A DNA stretch of 10,115 nucleotides. Origin: an uncultured Campylobacter sp. (GTDB lineage Bacteria > Campylobacterota > Campylobacteria > Campylobacterales > Campylobacteraceae). Position 1 is the stretch's first letter, and every line of letters begins with the position of its first letter. Below, piece after piece: positions 5,149-10,115 of the stretch. Under the pieces are notes generated by a model. The model saw nothing but the letters and a program-made list of their open reading frames with translations. It ran no database searches and had not been told where the DNA came from. Both the position numbers and the translations under genes were made by a program. The DNA is taken from contig NZ_CALHXD010000065.1 of the NCBI RefSeq assembly GCF_938040115.1, forward strand, positions 1 to 10,115, written 5' to 3'.

Positions 5149-5560
5149 TTTCACTCTCTCGCGTTACGATTTTAGTCTTAAACGGAAGTTTGTGGATGGC
5201 TAGAGTTAGAGCTTCACGCGCTAATTCCTCATCTACGCCCGCCATTTCAACTATTATACGACCTGGTTTTATATTCATAACCCACTCTTCGACTCCGGCT
5301 TTACCTTTACCCATACGAGTTTGTAGAGGCTTTTTGGTTAACGGCTTATCTGGGAAAACTCTGATCCAAGTTTTAGCCTGGCGTTTTACGTGGCGGGTTA
5401 GAGCCACACGAGCCGCTTCGATCTGGCGCGAATTTACGCGGCCTGCTTCTACGGCTTTTATTCCGATCTCGCCCATAGCAAGATCAGCGCCGCGAGTAGC
5501 TTTACCGCGGTTTCTGCCTTTCATCTGTTTGCGAAATTTAGTTCGTTTTGGCATCAACAT
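5135..5560 (-). CDS. rplP: 50S ribosomal protein L16
   Basis: L16 helps organise the peptidyl-transferase and A-site region of 23S rRNA and is a late assembly protein. The 141-residue product starts MLMPKRTKFRKQMKGRNRG, the usual L16 start, with an AGAGG ribosome binding site. Conserved blocks include EAGRVNSRQIEAARVALTRH (about 37-56), the Arg-rich WIRVFPDKPLTKKPLQTRMG (65-84) and GKGAGVE-like sequence KGKAGVEEWV (85-94). Length is near the E. coli value (136). It begins 2 nt after rpsC; its last codons overlap the start of rpmC. Confidence 0.98.
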   Translation of the reverse strand: MLMPKRTKFRKQMKGRNRGKATRGADLAMGEIGIKAVEAGRVNSRQIEAARVALTRHVKRQAKTWIRVFPDKPLTKKPLQTRMGKGKAGVEEWVMNIKPGRIIVEMAGVDEELAREALTLAIHKLPFKTKIVTRESENEIY

Positions 5561-5562
5561 GA

Positions 5563-6264
5563 TTATTTACCTCTTCTTGCTCTGCGCGGTTTTTTATCGG
5601 CTTTTTCTTCTTCGTTCTTTTCAGGTTGAACGCCTTTTTGAAGAACCTCGCCTTTAAATATCCACACTTTTATACCTATGTTTCCATAGGTCGTATGCGC
5701 TTCAGCAACGCCGTAATCGATCTTAGCTCTTAGAGTGTGAAGCGGAACGCGACCCTCTAAGTACCACTCGGTTCTAGCGATCTCAGCGCCGCCAAGACGT
5801 CCAGCAACTGAAATTTTGATACCTTTAGCACCTGATTTTTGAGCGCCTTGGATAACTTTTTTCATCGCACGTCTAAATGCAACGCGTTTTTCAAGCTGCA
5901 TAGCTACGTTTTCCGCAGCTAGCTGAGCCGAAGCTTGAGCTTTTCTTTCTTCTTTGATATTTACGTTTACTTCTTTGTTGATCAGCTTTTGGATATCCTC
6001 TTTAAGCTTCTCTACGTCAGAGCCCTTTTTGCCGATGATAATACCAGGGCGAGCTGCTACGACGGTTACGCGAATTTTCTTAGCGGTTCTCTCGATCAAA
6101 ATTTGAGAAACGCCCGCGTAGTAAAGTTTCTTTTTCAAGAAAGCGCGAATTTTGTAGTCTTCGCCGATATTTTCAGCCAAAGTTCCTTTAGCAGGAAACC
6201 ATCTTGACTCCCAGTTGCGGTTTATTCCTAGTCTTAGACCTATCGGATTTACTTTCTGACCCAT
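5563..6264 (-). CDS. rpsC: 30S ribosomal protein S3
   Basis: S3 forms part of the mRNA entry channel in the 30S head and contributes to helicase activity. The 233-residue product begins MGQKVNPIGLRLGI. It has a type-2 KH domain with the GxxG loop (IIIGKKG, GKKG at 78-81), followed by the C-terminal domain with GRLGGAEIARTEWYLEGRVPLHTLRA (about 154-179). It ends in a charged tail rich in Glu, Lys and Arg (last 20 residues or so). Length equals E. coli S3. GAAGGAAG precedes the ATG, and only one base separates it from rplV. Confidence 0.98.
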   Translation of the reverse strand: MGQKVNPIGLRLGINRNWESRWFPAKGTLAENIGEDYKIRAFLKKKLYYAGVSQILIERTAKKIRVTVVAARPGIIIGKKGSDVEKLKEDIQKLINKEVNVNIKEERKAQASAQLAAENVAMQLEKRVAFRRAMKKVIQGAQKSGAKGIKISVAGRLGGAEIARTEWYLEGRVPLHTLRAKIDYGVAEAHTTYGNIGIKVWIFKGEVLQKGVQPEKNEEEKADKKPRRARRGK

Positions 6265-6265
6265 A

Positions 6266-6598
6266 TTACGCTTCCTTCTTTTCAGGTTTAGATACTTCTA
6301 CTAAGATATGAGAAGTCGGTTTGCGGATTCTGCTTGCGCTTCCTCTCGCTCGCGGTCTAAATCTTTTTAATACTGGGCCTGCATCCACGCGGCAGCTTGT
6401 CACGATAACCTCTTCAGGCTCAAATCCACCGTTAGCTACCGCAGAGCTGATAGCCGTAGCGATAAATTTGGCGCCGCGGTTTGGCATAAAGCTAAGGCTA
6501 GCTAGCGCAAATTCGGCGTTCATGCCTTGTACTTCTCTTGCGATTAGTCTGGCTTTAGTCGGAGATAATCTTACGAATTTAATAATTGATTTGCTCAT
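6266..6598 (-). CDS. rplV: 50S ribosomal protein L22
   Basis: L22 binds all domains of 23S rRNA and sends a long beta hairpin into the peptide exit tunnel, where changes can give macrolide resistance. The 110-residue product begins MSKSIIKFVRLSPTKARLIA, with VRLSPxKxRLI a family signature, and carries the hairpin segment (DAGPVLKRFRPRARGSASRI, about 72-91) followed by KPTSHILVEV. No insertion or deletion is evident in the hairpin. AAGGGG precedes the ATG; gaps are 9 nt to rpsS and 1 nt to rpsC. Confidence 0.98.
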   Translation of the reverse strand: MSKSIIKFVRLSPTKARLIAREVQGMNAEFALASLSFMPNRGAKFIATAISSAVANGGFEPEEVIVTSCRVDAGPVLKRFRPRARGSASRIRKPTSHILVEVSKPEKKEA

Positions 6599-6607
6599 CT
6601 TATCCCC

Positions 6608-6889
6608 TTACTTACCGATTTTCTTTTGCACTGAGCCTTTGTGACCCTTAAATGTGCGCGTAGGAGCAAATTCGCCTAGTTTATATCCGATGTGGTTTTC
6701 CGTAACGTATACTGGAATGAAGCTCTTGCCGTTATGAACGTTAAACGTTAGGCCTATCATTTCAGGCACTATCGTGCTGCGTCTAGACCATGTTTTTATC
6801 GGCTTGTTGTCGTTAGCTTTTTTAGCGGCAACGACTTTTTTCATTACATGCTCATCGACAAAAGGTCCTTTTTTGAGTGATCTTGCCAT
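6608..6889 (-). CDS. rpsS: 30S ribosomal protein S19
   Basis: S19 forms a complex with S13 in the 30S head and contacts tRNA and the B1 intersubunit bridges. The 93-residue product starts MARSLKKGPFVDEHVMKKV, followed by IKTWSRRSTIVPEMIGLTF (about 31-49) and the signature YKLGEFAPTRTFKGHKG near 69-85, where most relatives have HKLGEF. Length is standard (92-93). AAGGAAAGG lies upstream. It starts 2 nt after the rplB stop. Confidence 0.98.
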   Translation of the reverse strand: MARSLKKGPFVDEHVMKKVVAAKKANDNKPIKTWSRRSTIVPEMIGLTFNVHNGKSFIPVYVTENHIGYKLGEFAPTRTFKGHKGSVQKKIGK

Positions 6890-6891
6890 CT

Positions 6892-7722
6892 CTATTTACC
6901 TTTCCTTCTTGAAATTATAAGCTTATCGCTAGCCTTTTTGCGGCGAGTCTTAGCACCTTTAGTCGGTTTACCCCATGGAGTAACAGGATGACGGCCTGAG
7001 TTTTTCTTGCCCTCACCACCGCCGTGCGGGTGATCTACCGGGTTCATCGCTGAGCCGCGAGTTTGAGGACGGATACCTCTATGGCGATTACGTCCGGCTT
7101 TACCGATAGTTACGTTCGCCCAATCTTCGTTACCTACTACGCCGATACTAGCCATGCACTCTGCGAGTACTTGTCTCATCTCGCCGCTTGGCAAGCGAAG
7201 CATTACGTATTTTTCCTCTTTACCCATTAGCTGAGCATAACCGCCGGCTGAACGAGCCATCTGAGCGCCTTTGCCTGGTTTTAGCTCCACGTTGTGTACG
7301 ATAGTACCAACCGGGATGTTTCTTAGTTTCATCGCGTTGCCAGGTTTTATGTCTAGACCTGCCTCGGCTGCTGCTACGATATCGCCAACGTTTAGCCCGT
7401 TTGGTCTGATGATGTAGCGTTTTTCGCCGTCTTTATAAGCGATAAGCGCGATGCGGCAGTTTCTGTTCGGATCGTACTCGATAGCTTCGACTTTACCTTC
7501 GATACCGAATTTGCGGCGTTTAAAGTCGATGATTCTATAAAGCTTCTTCGCTCCGCCTTCTTTATGTCTAGAAGTTATTCTTCCGTTGCTATTTCTACCG
7601 CCGCTTACAGGGATCTTTACAAGTAGGCTTCTCACGCTAGGTTTAGCGGTGATGTCCTCGCTTGATAAGCCCGTCATAAATCTGCGGCTAGGTGTATAAG
7701 GTTTATAGGTTTTTATCGCCAT
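6892..7722 (-). CDS. rplB: 50S ribosomal protein L2
   Basis: L2 is among the most conserved ribosomal proteins. It binds 23S rRNA near the peptidyl-transferase centre and joins the subunits at bridge B7b. The 276-residue product begins MAIKTYKPYTPSRRFMTGL. It has the N-terminal RNA-binding OB/SH3 region (GGRNSNGRITSRHKEGGAKK, about 41-60) and the C-terminal loop with HPHGGGEG at about 231-238, containing the highly conserved histidine important for peptidyl transfer, then HPVTPWGKPTKG. Length is normal (about 273-277). GGAGG precedes the ATG. One base separates it from rplW. Confidence 0.99.
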   Translation of the reverse strand: MAIKTYKPYTPSRRFMTGLSSEDITAKPSVRSLLVKIPVSGGRNSNGRITSRHKEGGAKKLYRIIDFKRRKFGIEGKVEAIEYDPNRNCRIALIAYKDGEKRYIIRPNGLNVGDIVAAAEAGLDIKPGNAMKLRNIPVGTIVHNVELKPGKGAQMARSAGGYAQLMGKEEKYVMLRLPSGEMRQVLAECMASIGVVGNEDWANVTIGKAGRNRHRGIRPQTRGSAMNPVDHPHGGGEGKKNSGRHPVTPWGKPTKGAKTRRKKASDKLIISRRKGK

Positions 7723-7723
7723 C

Positions 7724-8005
7724 TTACGCCTCCGTGTTTTCTAGGCTTGAGCCTTCAGGCAACTGAACGTAAAATTTCTTTATCTCGCTTCGTTGTCCTT
7801 CTCTTCCTTTGAAACGCTTAACTTTTCCGTCGATTCTAAGCGAATTTACGCGAAGCGGCGTTACTCCAAAATACTCTTTCAAAATTTCTTTCAGCCTGTT
7901 TTTAGTCATCTTAGGCGAAGTTTGTATGACGACCACGCCTTGCTCTTGAAGACCGAGAGTTTTTTCCGTATATAAAATCGTTTTGATATCAGTTATATCT
8001 GCCAT
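7724..8005 (-). CDS. rplW: 50S ribosomal protein L23
   Basis: L23 sits at the mouth of the exit tunnel and is the main docking point for trigger factor and the signal recognition particle. The 93-residue product begins MADITDIKTILYTEKTLGLQE. It lacks the usual KS at the TEK signature (family: P-xxTEKS) but keeps TEKT, and then shows MTKNRLKEILKEYFGVTPLRVNSLRIDGKVKR (about 33-64), which corresponds to the conserved KxEIKxAVExxFxVKVxxVNT block. Length is near the norm (about 93-100). AGAGGG precedes the ATG; one base separates it from both rplD and rplB. Confidence 0.97.
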   Translation of the reverse strand: MADITDIKTILYTEKTLGLQEQGVVVIQTSPKMTKNRLKEILKEYFGVTPLRVNSLRIDGKVKRFKGREGQRSEIKKFYVQLPEGSSLENTEA

Positions 8006-8006
8006 T

Positions 8007-8621
8007 TCAGCCCTCTTTTATTATAGATTCAAGTGCGGCCTTCTCGATAACGACGGCACCGTAAGTCGCCACTAAGTAAGCGTTTATCTCGCTCGCATCG
8101 ATTAGATAGCAGTTTGATAAATTTCTAAACGCCAGTAGCGTGTTGTCGTCAAGCAGATCTTTTACGACCAAGGCATCTCTCAAATTTAACGCGCTGATTA
8201 CTTTAGCAGCGTCTTTAGTCTTACCGCTTGCGATCTCTATGCTATCTACCGCGAAAATTTTACCCGCGTTAGCTTTTTCGTTTAGCGCGAACTCAAGCGC
8301 CAATCTTTTTTGCTTTTTATTGACCTTTTGGAAATAGTTTCGCTCGTTGCTCGGACCAAACGCCACTGCGCCGCCTACCCAGACGTTAGTTCTGGTTGAG
8401 CCCGCTCTAGCGCCGCCGCGACCTTTTTGTCTCCACGGTTTTTTACCGCCGCCGCTTACGAAAGCTCTGGTTTTGGTGTGAGCCGAATTTGAACGCATAC
8501 CGGACAAATAAGACTTAACGTAAAGATATAGGTTGTGCGGGTTAATCTGGGCGTAATTAGCCGGTAGATCAAGCTCGCTAGCTTTTTCAAATTTTTCGTT
8601 TAATACGCAAACTTTACTCAT
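8007..8621 (-). CDS. rplD: 50S ribosomal protein L4
   Basis: L4 is an early 23S rRNA binder with a loop reaching the exit tunnel; in E. coli it also represses the S10 operon. The 204-residue product shows the loop block GGGKKPWRQKGRGGARAGS (about 57-75), the macrolide-resistance region of the family, with no obvious change from wild-type sequence, then WVGGAVAFGP near 81-90 and KKQKRLALEFAL in the C-terminal globular domain. Length is close to E. coli L4 (201). AAGGAT precedes the ATG, and its start overlaps the rplC stop by four bases (ATGA). Whether the E. coli-type L4 feedback acts here is unknown; the leader is much shorter than in E. coli. Confidence 0.98.
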   Translation of the reverse strand: MSKVCVLNEKFEKASELDLPANYAQINPHNLYLYVKSYLSGMRSNSAHTKTRAFVSGGGKKPWRQKGRGGARAGSTRTNVWVGGAVAFGPSNERNYFQKVNKKQKRLALEFALNEKANAGKIFAVDSIEIASGKTKDAAKVISALNLRDALVVKDLLDDNTLLAFRNLSNCYLIDASEINAYLVATYGAVVIEKAALESIIKEG

Positions 8622-9196
8622 TTTACTATCCTTATTCTGCCCATTGCGCCGTTATAGCCAGCGACGCTGCCTTTTAAAACCAAAATTCCGTTTTCGGCGT
8701 CAAAGCTTACGATCTCGTTTTTAACGGTAACTTTTTCGTTTCCGGTGTGTCCGGCCATCTTCATACCAGGCTGAACGCGTCCCGGCCACTCGCGGTTACC
8801 GATAGAGCCGTGTCTTTTGTGGAAGCGAGAACCGTGACTTTTTGGACCGCCGCCAAAGCCGTGTCTTTTTACGACGCCTTGATAGCCTTTACCTTTTGAG
8901 CTGAAGCTAACTTTTAAAATTTTAGCCGAGCTAAGCGGACTAAAATCAAGATCGCCCGCCTCTTTATTGGCGACTTCTAGGGTTGCGAATTTATTAAATT
9001 CTGCCGTTAGGCTATATTTTTTTTGCTGACCCTCTATGGCTTTATTTTTTGCTTTACCTTTAGCATAAGCTACTATCGCGCTGCCGCATTCGCTCACTTC
9101 GCAAACTTTAGCGTTTACGACTTTTAGAAGCGTAACGGGGATGCTCGGGTTGTTTACCGTCCTGCTCATGCCTATTTTTTCTACGATATATTCCAT
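8618..9196 (-). CDS. rplC: 50S ribosomal protein L3
   Basis: L3 is one of two initiator proteins of large-subunit assembly and has an arm reaching the peptidyl-transferase centre. The 192-residue product begins MEYIVEKIGMSRTV and carries the central loop KGYQGVVKRHGFGGGPKSHGSRFHKRHGSIG (starting near residue 103; written here in part: GFGGGPKSHGSRFHK) and then MKMAGHTGNEKVTV. E. coli L3 has glutamine in MAGQ, which PrmB methylates; here the position is His, as in many bacteria without that modification. Length is a little below E. coli (209). GAGGTG lies upstream, and the gap to rpsJ is 14 nt. Confidence 0.98.
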   Translation of the reverse strand: MEYIVEKIGMSRTVNNPSIPVTLLKVVNAKVCEVSECGSAIVAYAKGKAKNKAIEGQQKKYSLTAEFNKFATLEVANKEAGDLDFSPLSSAKILKVSFSSKGKGYQGVVKRHGFGGGPKSHGSRFHKRHGSIGNREWPGRVQPGMKMAGHTGNEKVTVKNEIVSFDAENGILVLKGSVAGYNGAMGRIRIVK

Positions 9197-9210
9197 CTTT
9201 CACCTCGCCT

Positions 9211-9522
9211 TTATTTGCCCATCGCGCGGACTTCGACGTTAACCTCAGGGGCTAAGTCAAGCTTTGTTAGCGAGTCGACGGTATCGGGCGTAGCCGCTAC
9301 GATATCTAGCATTCTAGCGTGAATTCTCATTTCAAACTGCTCGCGTGAGTCTTTGTTGATGTGTGGTGATTTTAAGACCGTGTAGCGTTTGATCTTCGTA
9401 GGCATCGGCACCGGGCCTCTGACGTCGGCGCCCGTTCGTTTGACAGCTTCTACTATGGCTGCAACTGTGCGGTCGAGAACTCTATGGTCATAAGCTTTAA
9501 GCTTAAGCCTGATTCTTTCCAT
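9211..9522 (-). CDS. rpsJ: 30S ribosomal protein S10 (NusE)
   Basis: S10 is a 30S head protein and, as NusE, joins transcription antitermination and couples ribosomes to RNA polymerase through NusG. I choose the ATG at 9522 (103 residues, MERIRLKLKAYDHRVLD), because this is the family start and AAAGGAAAG stands just before it; a frame extending to 9552 adds 10 unlikely residues. Landmarks are VRGPVPMPTKIKRYTVLKSP near 39-58, HINKDSREQFEMRIHARMLDI (about 59-79, the S10 signature region) and the C-terminal VNVEVRAM. It is the first gene of the operon, about 60 nt after the predicted transcription start. Confidence 0.98.
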   Translation of the reverse strand: MERIRLKLKAYDHRVLDRTVAAIVEAVKRTGADVRGPVPMPTKIKRYTVLKSPHINKDSREQFEMRIHARMLDIVAATPDTVDSLTKLDLAPEVNVEVRAMGK

Positions 9523-9544
9523 TTTCTTTCCTTTGAATAGAACT

Positions 9545-9580
9545 TGTCGCAAACATACGACACTTCTTACTTGTGTAAGA
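9545..9580 (-). promoter_or_regulatory. Short S10 leader with two hairpins
   Basis: Between the predicted transcription start (near 9581) and the rpsJ ribosome binding site lie two adjacent inverted repeats: TCTTAC/GTAAGA (9565-9570 and 9575-9580, 4-nt loop) and TGTCG/CGACA (9545-9549 and 9558-9562, 8-nt loop). They fill most of the leader. E. coli has a much longer S10 leader that L4 binds; this one is too short to be the same element. The hairpins could be a lineage-specific autoregulatory site or could simply protect the 5' end. Confidence 0.45.
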
Positions 9581-9587
9581 GACTTGG

Positions 9588-9616
9588 ATTTTATCCAAAT
9601 GGCTTTTTAATGTCAA
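9588..9616 (-). promoter_or_regulatory. Sigma70 promoter of the S10 operon
   Basis: On the minus strand a perfect -35 box TTGACA (9611-9616) is followed, after exactly 17 nt, by TAAAAT (9588-9593), a five-of-six match to the -10 consensus. Transcription should start near 9581, about 58 nt before the rpsJ ATG. Many Campylobacter promoters have no recognisable -35 box, so a perfect one fits a very strong ribosomal promoter. It is placed just where the operon needs one and nothing else upstream competes. Confidence 0.85.
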
Positions 9617-9766
9617 TATTTTGAGCAAATTTGATGAAATTTAATAAAATTATTTCCTTTTTATAAGGAAGTTTTTGCAGATTTGACTGAAAATTTGATG
9701 CTGGAAATTTAGATTTGATTTTGGGAGAATTTGGACAGATAAAAATCGTGTCCAAATTTTAAATAA
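9617..9766. other. AT-rich intergenic DNA upstream of the S10 promoter
   Basis: No gene is visible. The stretch contains several AAATTTG/CAAATTT-type words similar to those in the rpsH-rplF spacer, a small inverted repeat TTCCTT/AAGGAA (9654-9659 and 9665-9670, 5-nt loop), and the larger hairpin described at 9728-9758. A-rich DNA directly above the -35 box could serve as an upstream promoter element, but I cannot show this. Confidence 0.6.
9728..9758 (-). terminator. 10-bp hairpin after the Sel1-like gene remnant
   Basis: Perfect arms AATTTGGACA (9728-9737) and TGTCCAAATT (9749-9758) flank an 11-nt loop in which GAT and ATC can pair further. It lies 8 nt past the TGA of the Sel1-like frame and upstream of the S10 promoter, the position expected for a transcription end. 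There is no U tract after it on the minus strand, so it may be a processing or weak termination signal rather than a classical intrinsic terminator. Confidence 0.4.
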
Positions 9767-10115
9767 TCATCTTGAGCCTTGTTTTAAAAGCTCGTACATT
9801 GCGCAGGTTAGTTGCCAAAGTTTAACGCCTCCTTCAAAAGATTGAACAACATTGTCGGTAGCCCCGGCAGCGCATGCTCTTTGATAATATTTCATTGCGT
9901 CGTTTTTCTCATTTATTTCTAAATATACATCGCCCAAAAAGCTGCAAGCAGTAAAATCCGGCGTGATGTCGCAACTTTTTTAACACGCCCAAATCCCTCC
10001 AAAAACGCTTGCTTCTCATTTATGCCTGAAACATGCTTATTGATATACAAAATCCAAGATTTCTACAACCGAGCGCGTCGTTTCCGATGTCGCAAGACTT
10101 AGTATATAACTCAAA
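9767..10115 (-). pseudogene. Cysteine-rich Sel1-repeat (Hcp-like) protein, frameshifted 3' part
   Basis: Three reading-frame pieces on the minus strand join into one protein tail. The first reads ELYTKSCDIGNDALGCRNLGF, in frame from the window edge to about 10053; the second reads YINKHVSGINEKQAFLEGF and on to VKK; the third reads SCDITPDFTACSFLGDVYL, then AMKYYQRACAAG, and ends ELLKQGSR before TGA. Cys pairs nine residues apart (C-x8-C) and LG-x-Y and YYxxAC patterns match Sel1-like repeats such as the Helicobacter Hcp proteins, which are secreted or periplasmic helical-repeat proteins. Two single-base losses would explain the breaks, one in an A4 run (10049-10052) and one in a T6 run (9976-9981). 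It may be a decayed gene, or an intact gene with homopolymer sequencing errors. The 5' end is outside the window. Confidence 0.7.

Noticed and set aside
5190..5657. Plus-strand open frame of 155 codons opposite rplP and rpsC
   Set aside because: The longest plus-strand frame, but it crosses two well-supported ribosomal genes on the other strand and its composition is that of an antisense shadow.
8007..8621. Possible macrolide-resistance change in L4 (or in L22 at 6266-6598)
   Set aside because: The tunnel-loop segments look wild type with no insertion or deletion that I can see; a call would need comparison with susceptible strains.
9654..9670. Small inverted repeat TTCCTT/AAGGAA as an operator
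   Set aside because: Six-bp arms in AT-rich DNA are common by chance and no regulator is implied.

Overview
The window is the large ribosomal protein cluster (S10 region joined to the spc region) of a bacterium of the Campylobacterota, most likely a Campylobacter. This is inferred from the protein sequences, from the lack of rpmD (L30) between rpsE and rplO, from the zinc-finger form of S14, and from the many AAATTTG/CAAATTT words in non-coding DNA. Codon use looks much less AT-biased than in C. jejuni, so a higher-GC Campylobacter of the showae/rectus/curvus/concisus kind is my guess. The species cannot be fixed from this window.

All genes lie on the minus strand and are read from right to left. 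At the right end (9767-10115) is the tail of a cysteine-rich Sel1-repeat gene, broken by two apparent frameshifts at homopolymer runs and followed by a hairpin. A near-consensus sigma70 promoter (9588-9616) and a leader of about 60 nt with two small hairpins precede rpsJ. The order is then rpsJ-rplC-rplD-rplW-rplB-rpsS-rplV-rpsC-rplP-rpmC-rpsQ-rplN-rplX-rplE-rpsN-rpsH, a 506-bp gene-free spacer, rplF-rplR-rpsE-rplO, and the N-terminal half of secY, cut by the window edge. Except for that spacer, gaps are 1 to 14 nt or the genes overlap. Three junctions share the arrangement TAATG, where the stop and the next start overlap by one base.

The genes supply 20 ribosomal proteins, 13 of the large subunit and 7 of the small subunit, plus the membrane channel SecY. 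They include the primary binders of 23S and 16S rRNA and the proteins lining the exit tunnel (L4, L22, L23).

The most unusual part is the spacer between rpsH and rplF (2451-2956), a junction that is normally a few bases long. It holds, in transcription order, a perfect 13-bp hairpin just after the rpsH stop, a diverged direct repeat that seems to include the end of rpsH, a promoter-like TTGACT-18-TATAAA, and nested inverted repeats that could fold into a three-way-junction RNA ahead of rplF. My hypothesis is that the spc operon has been split here into two transcription units, with a long structured leader on the second. Expansion of AT-rich repeats without function is the main alternative.
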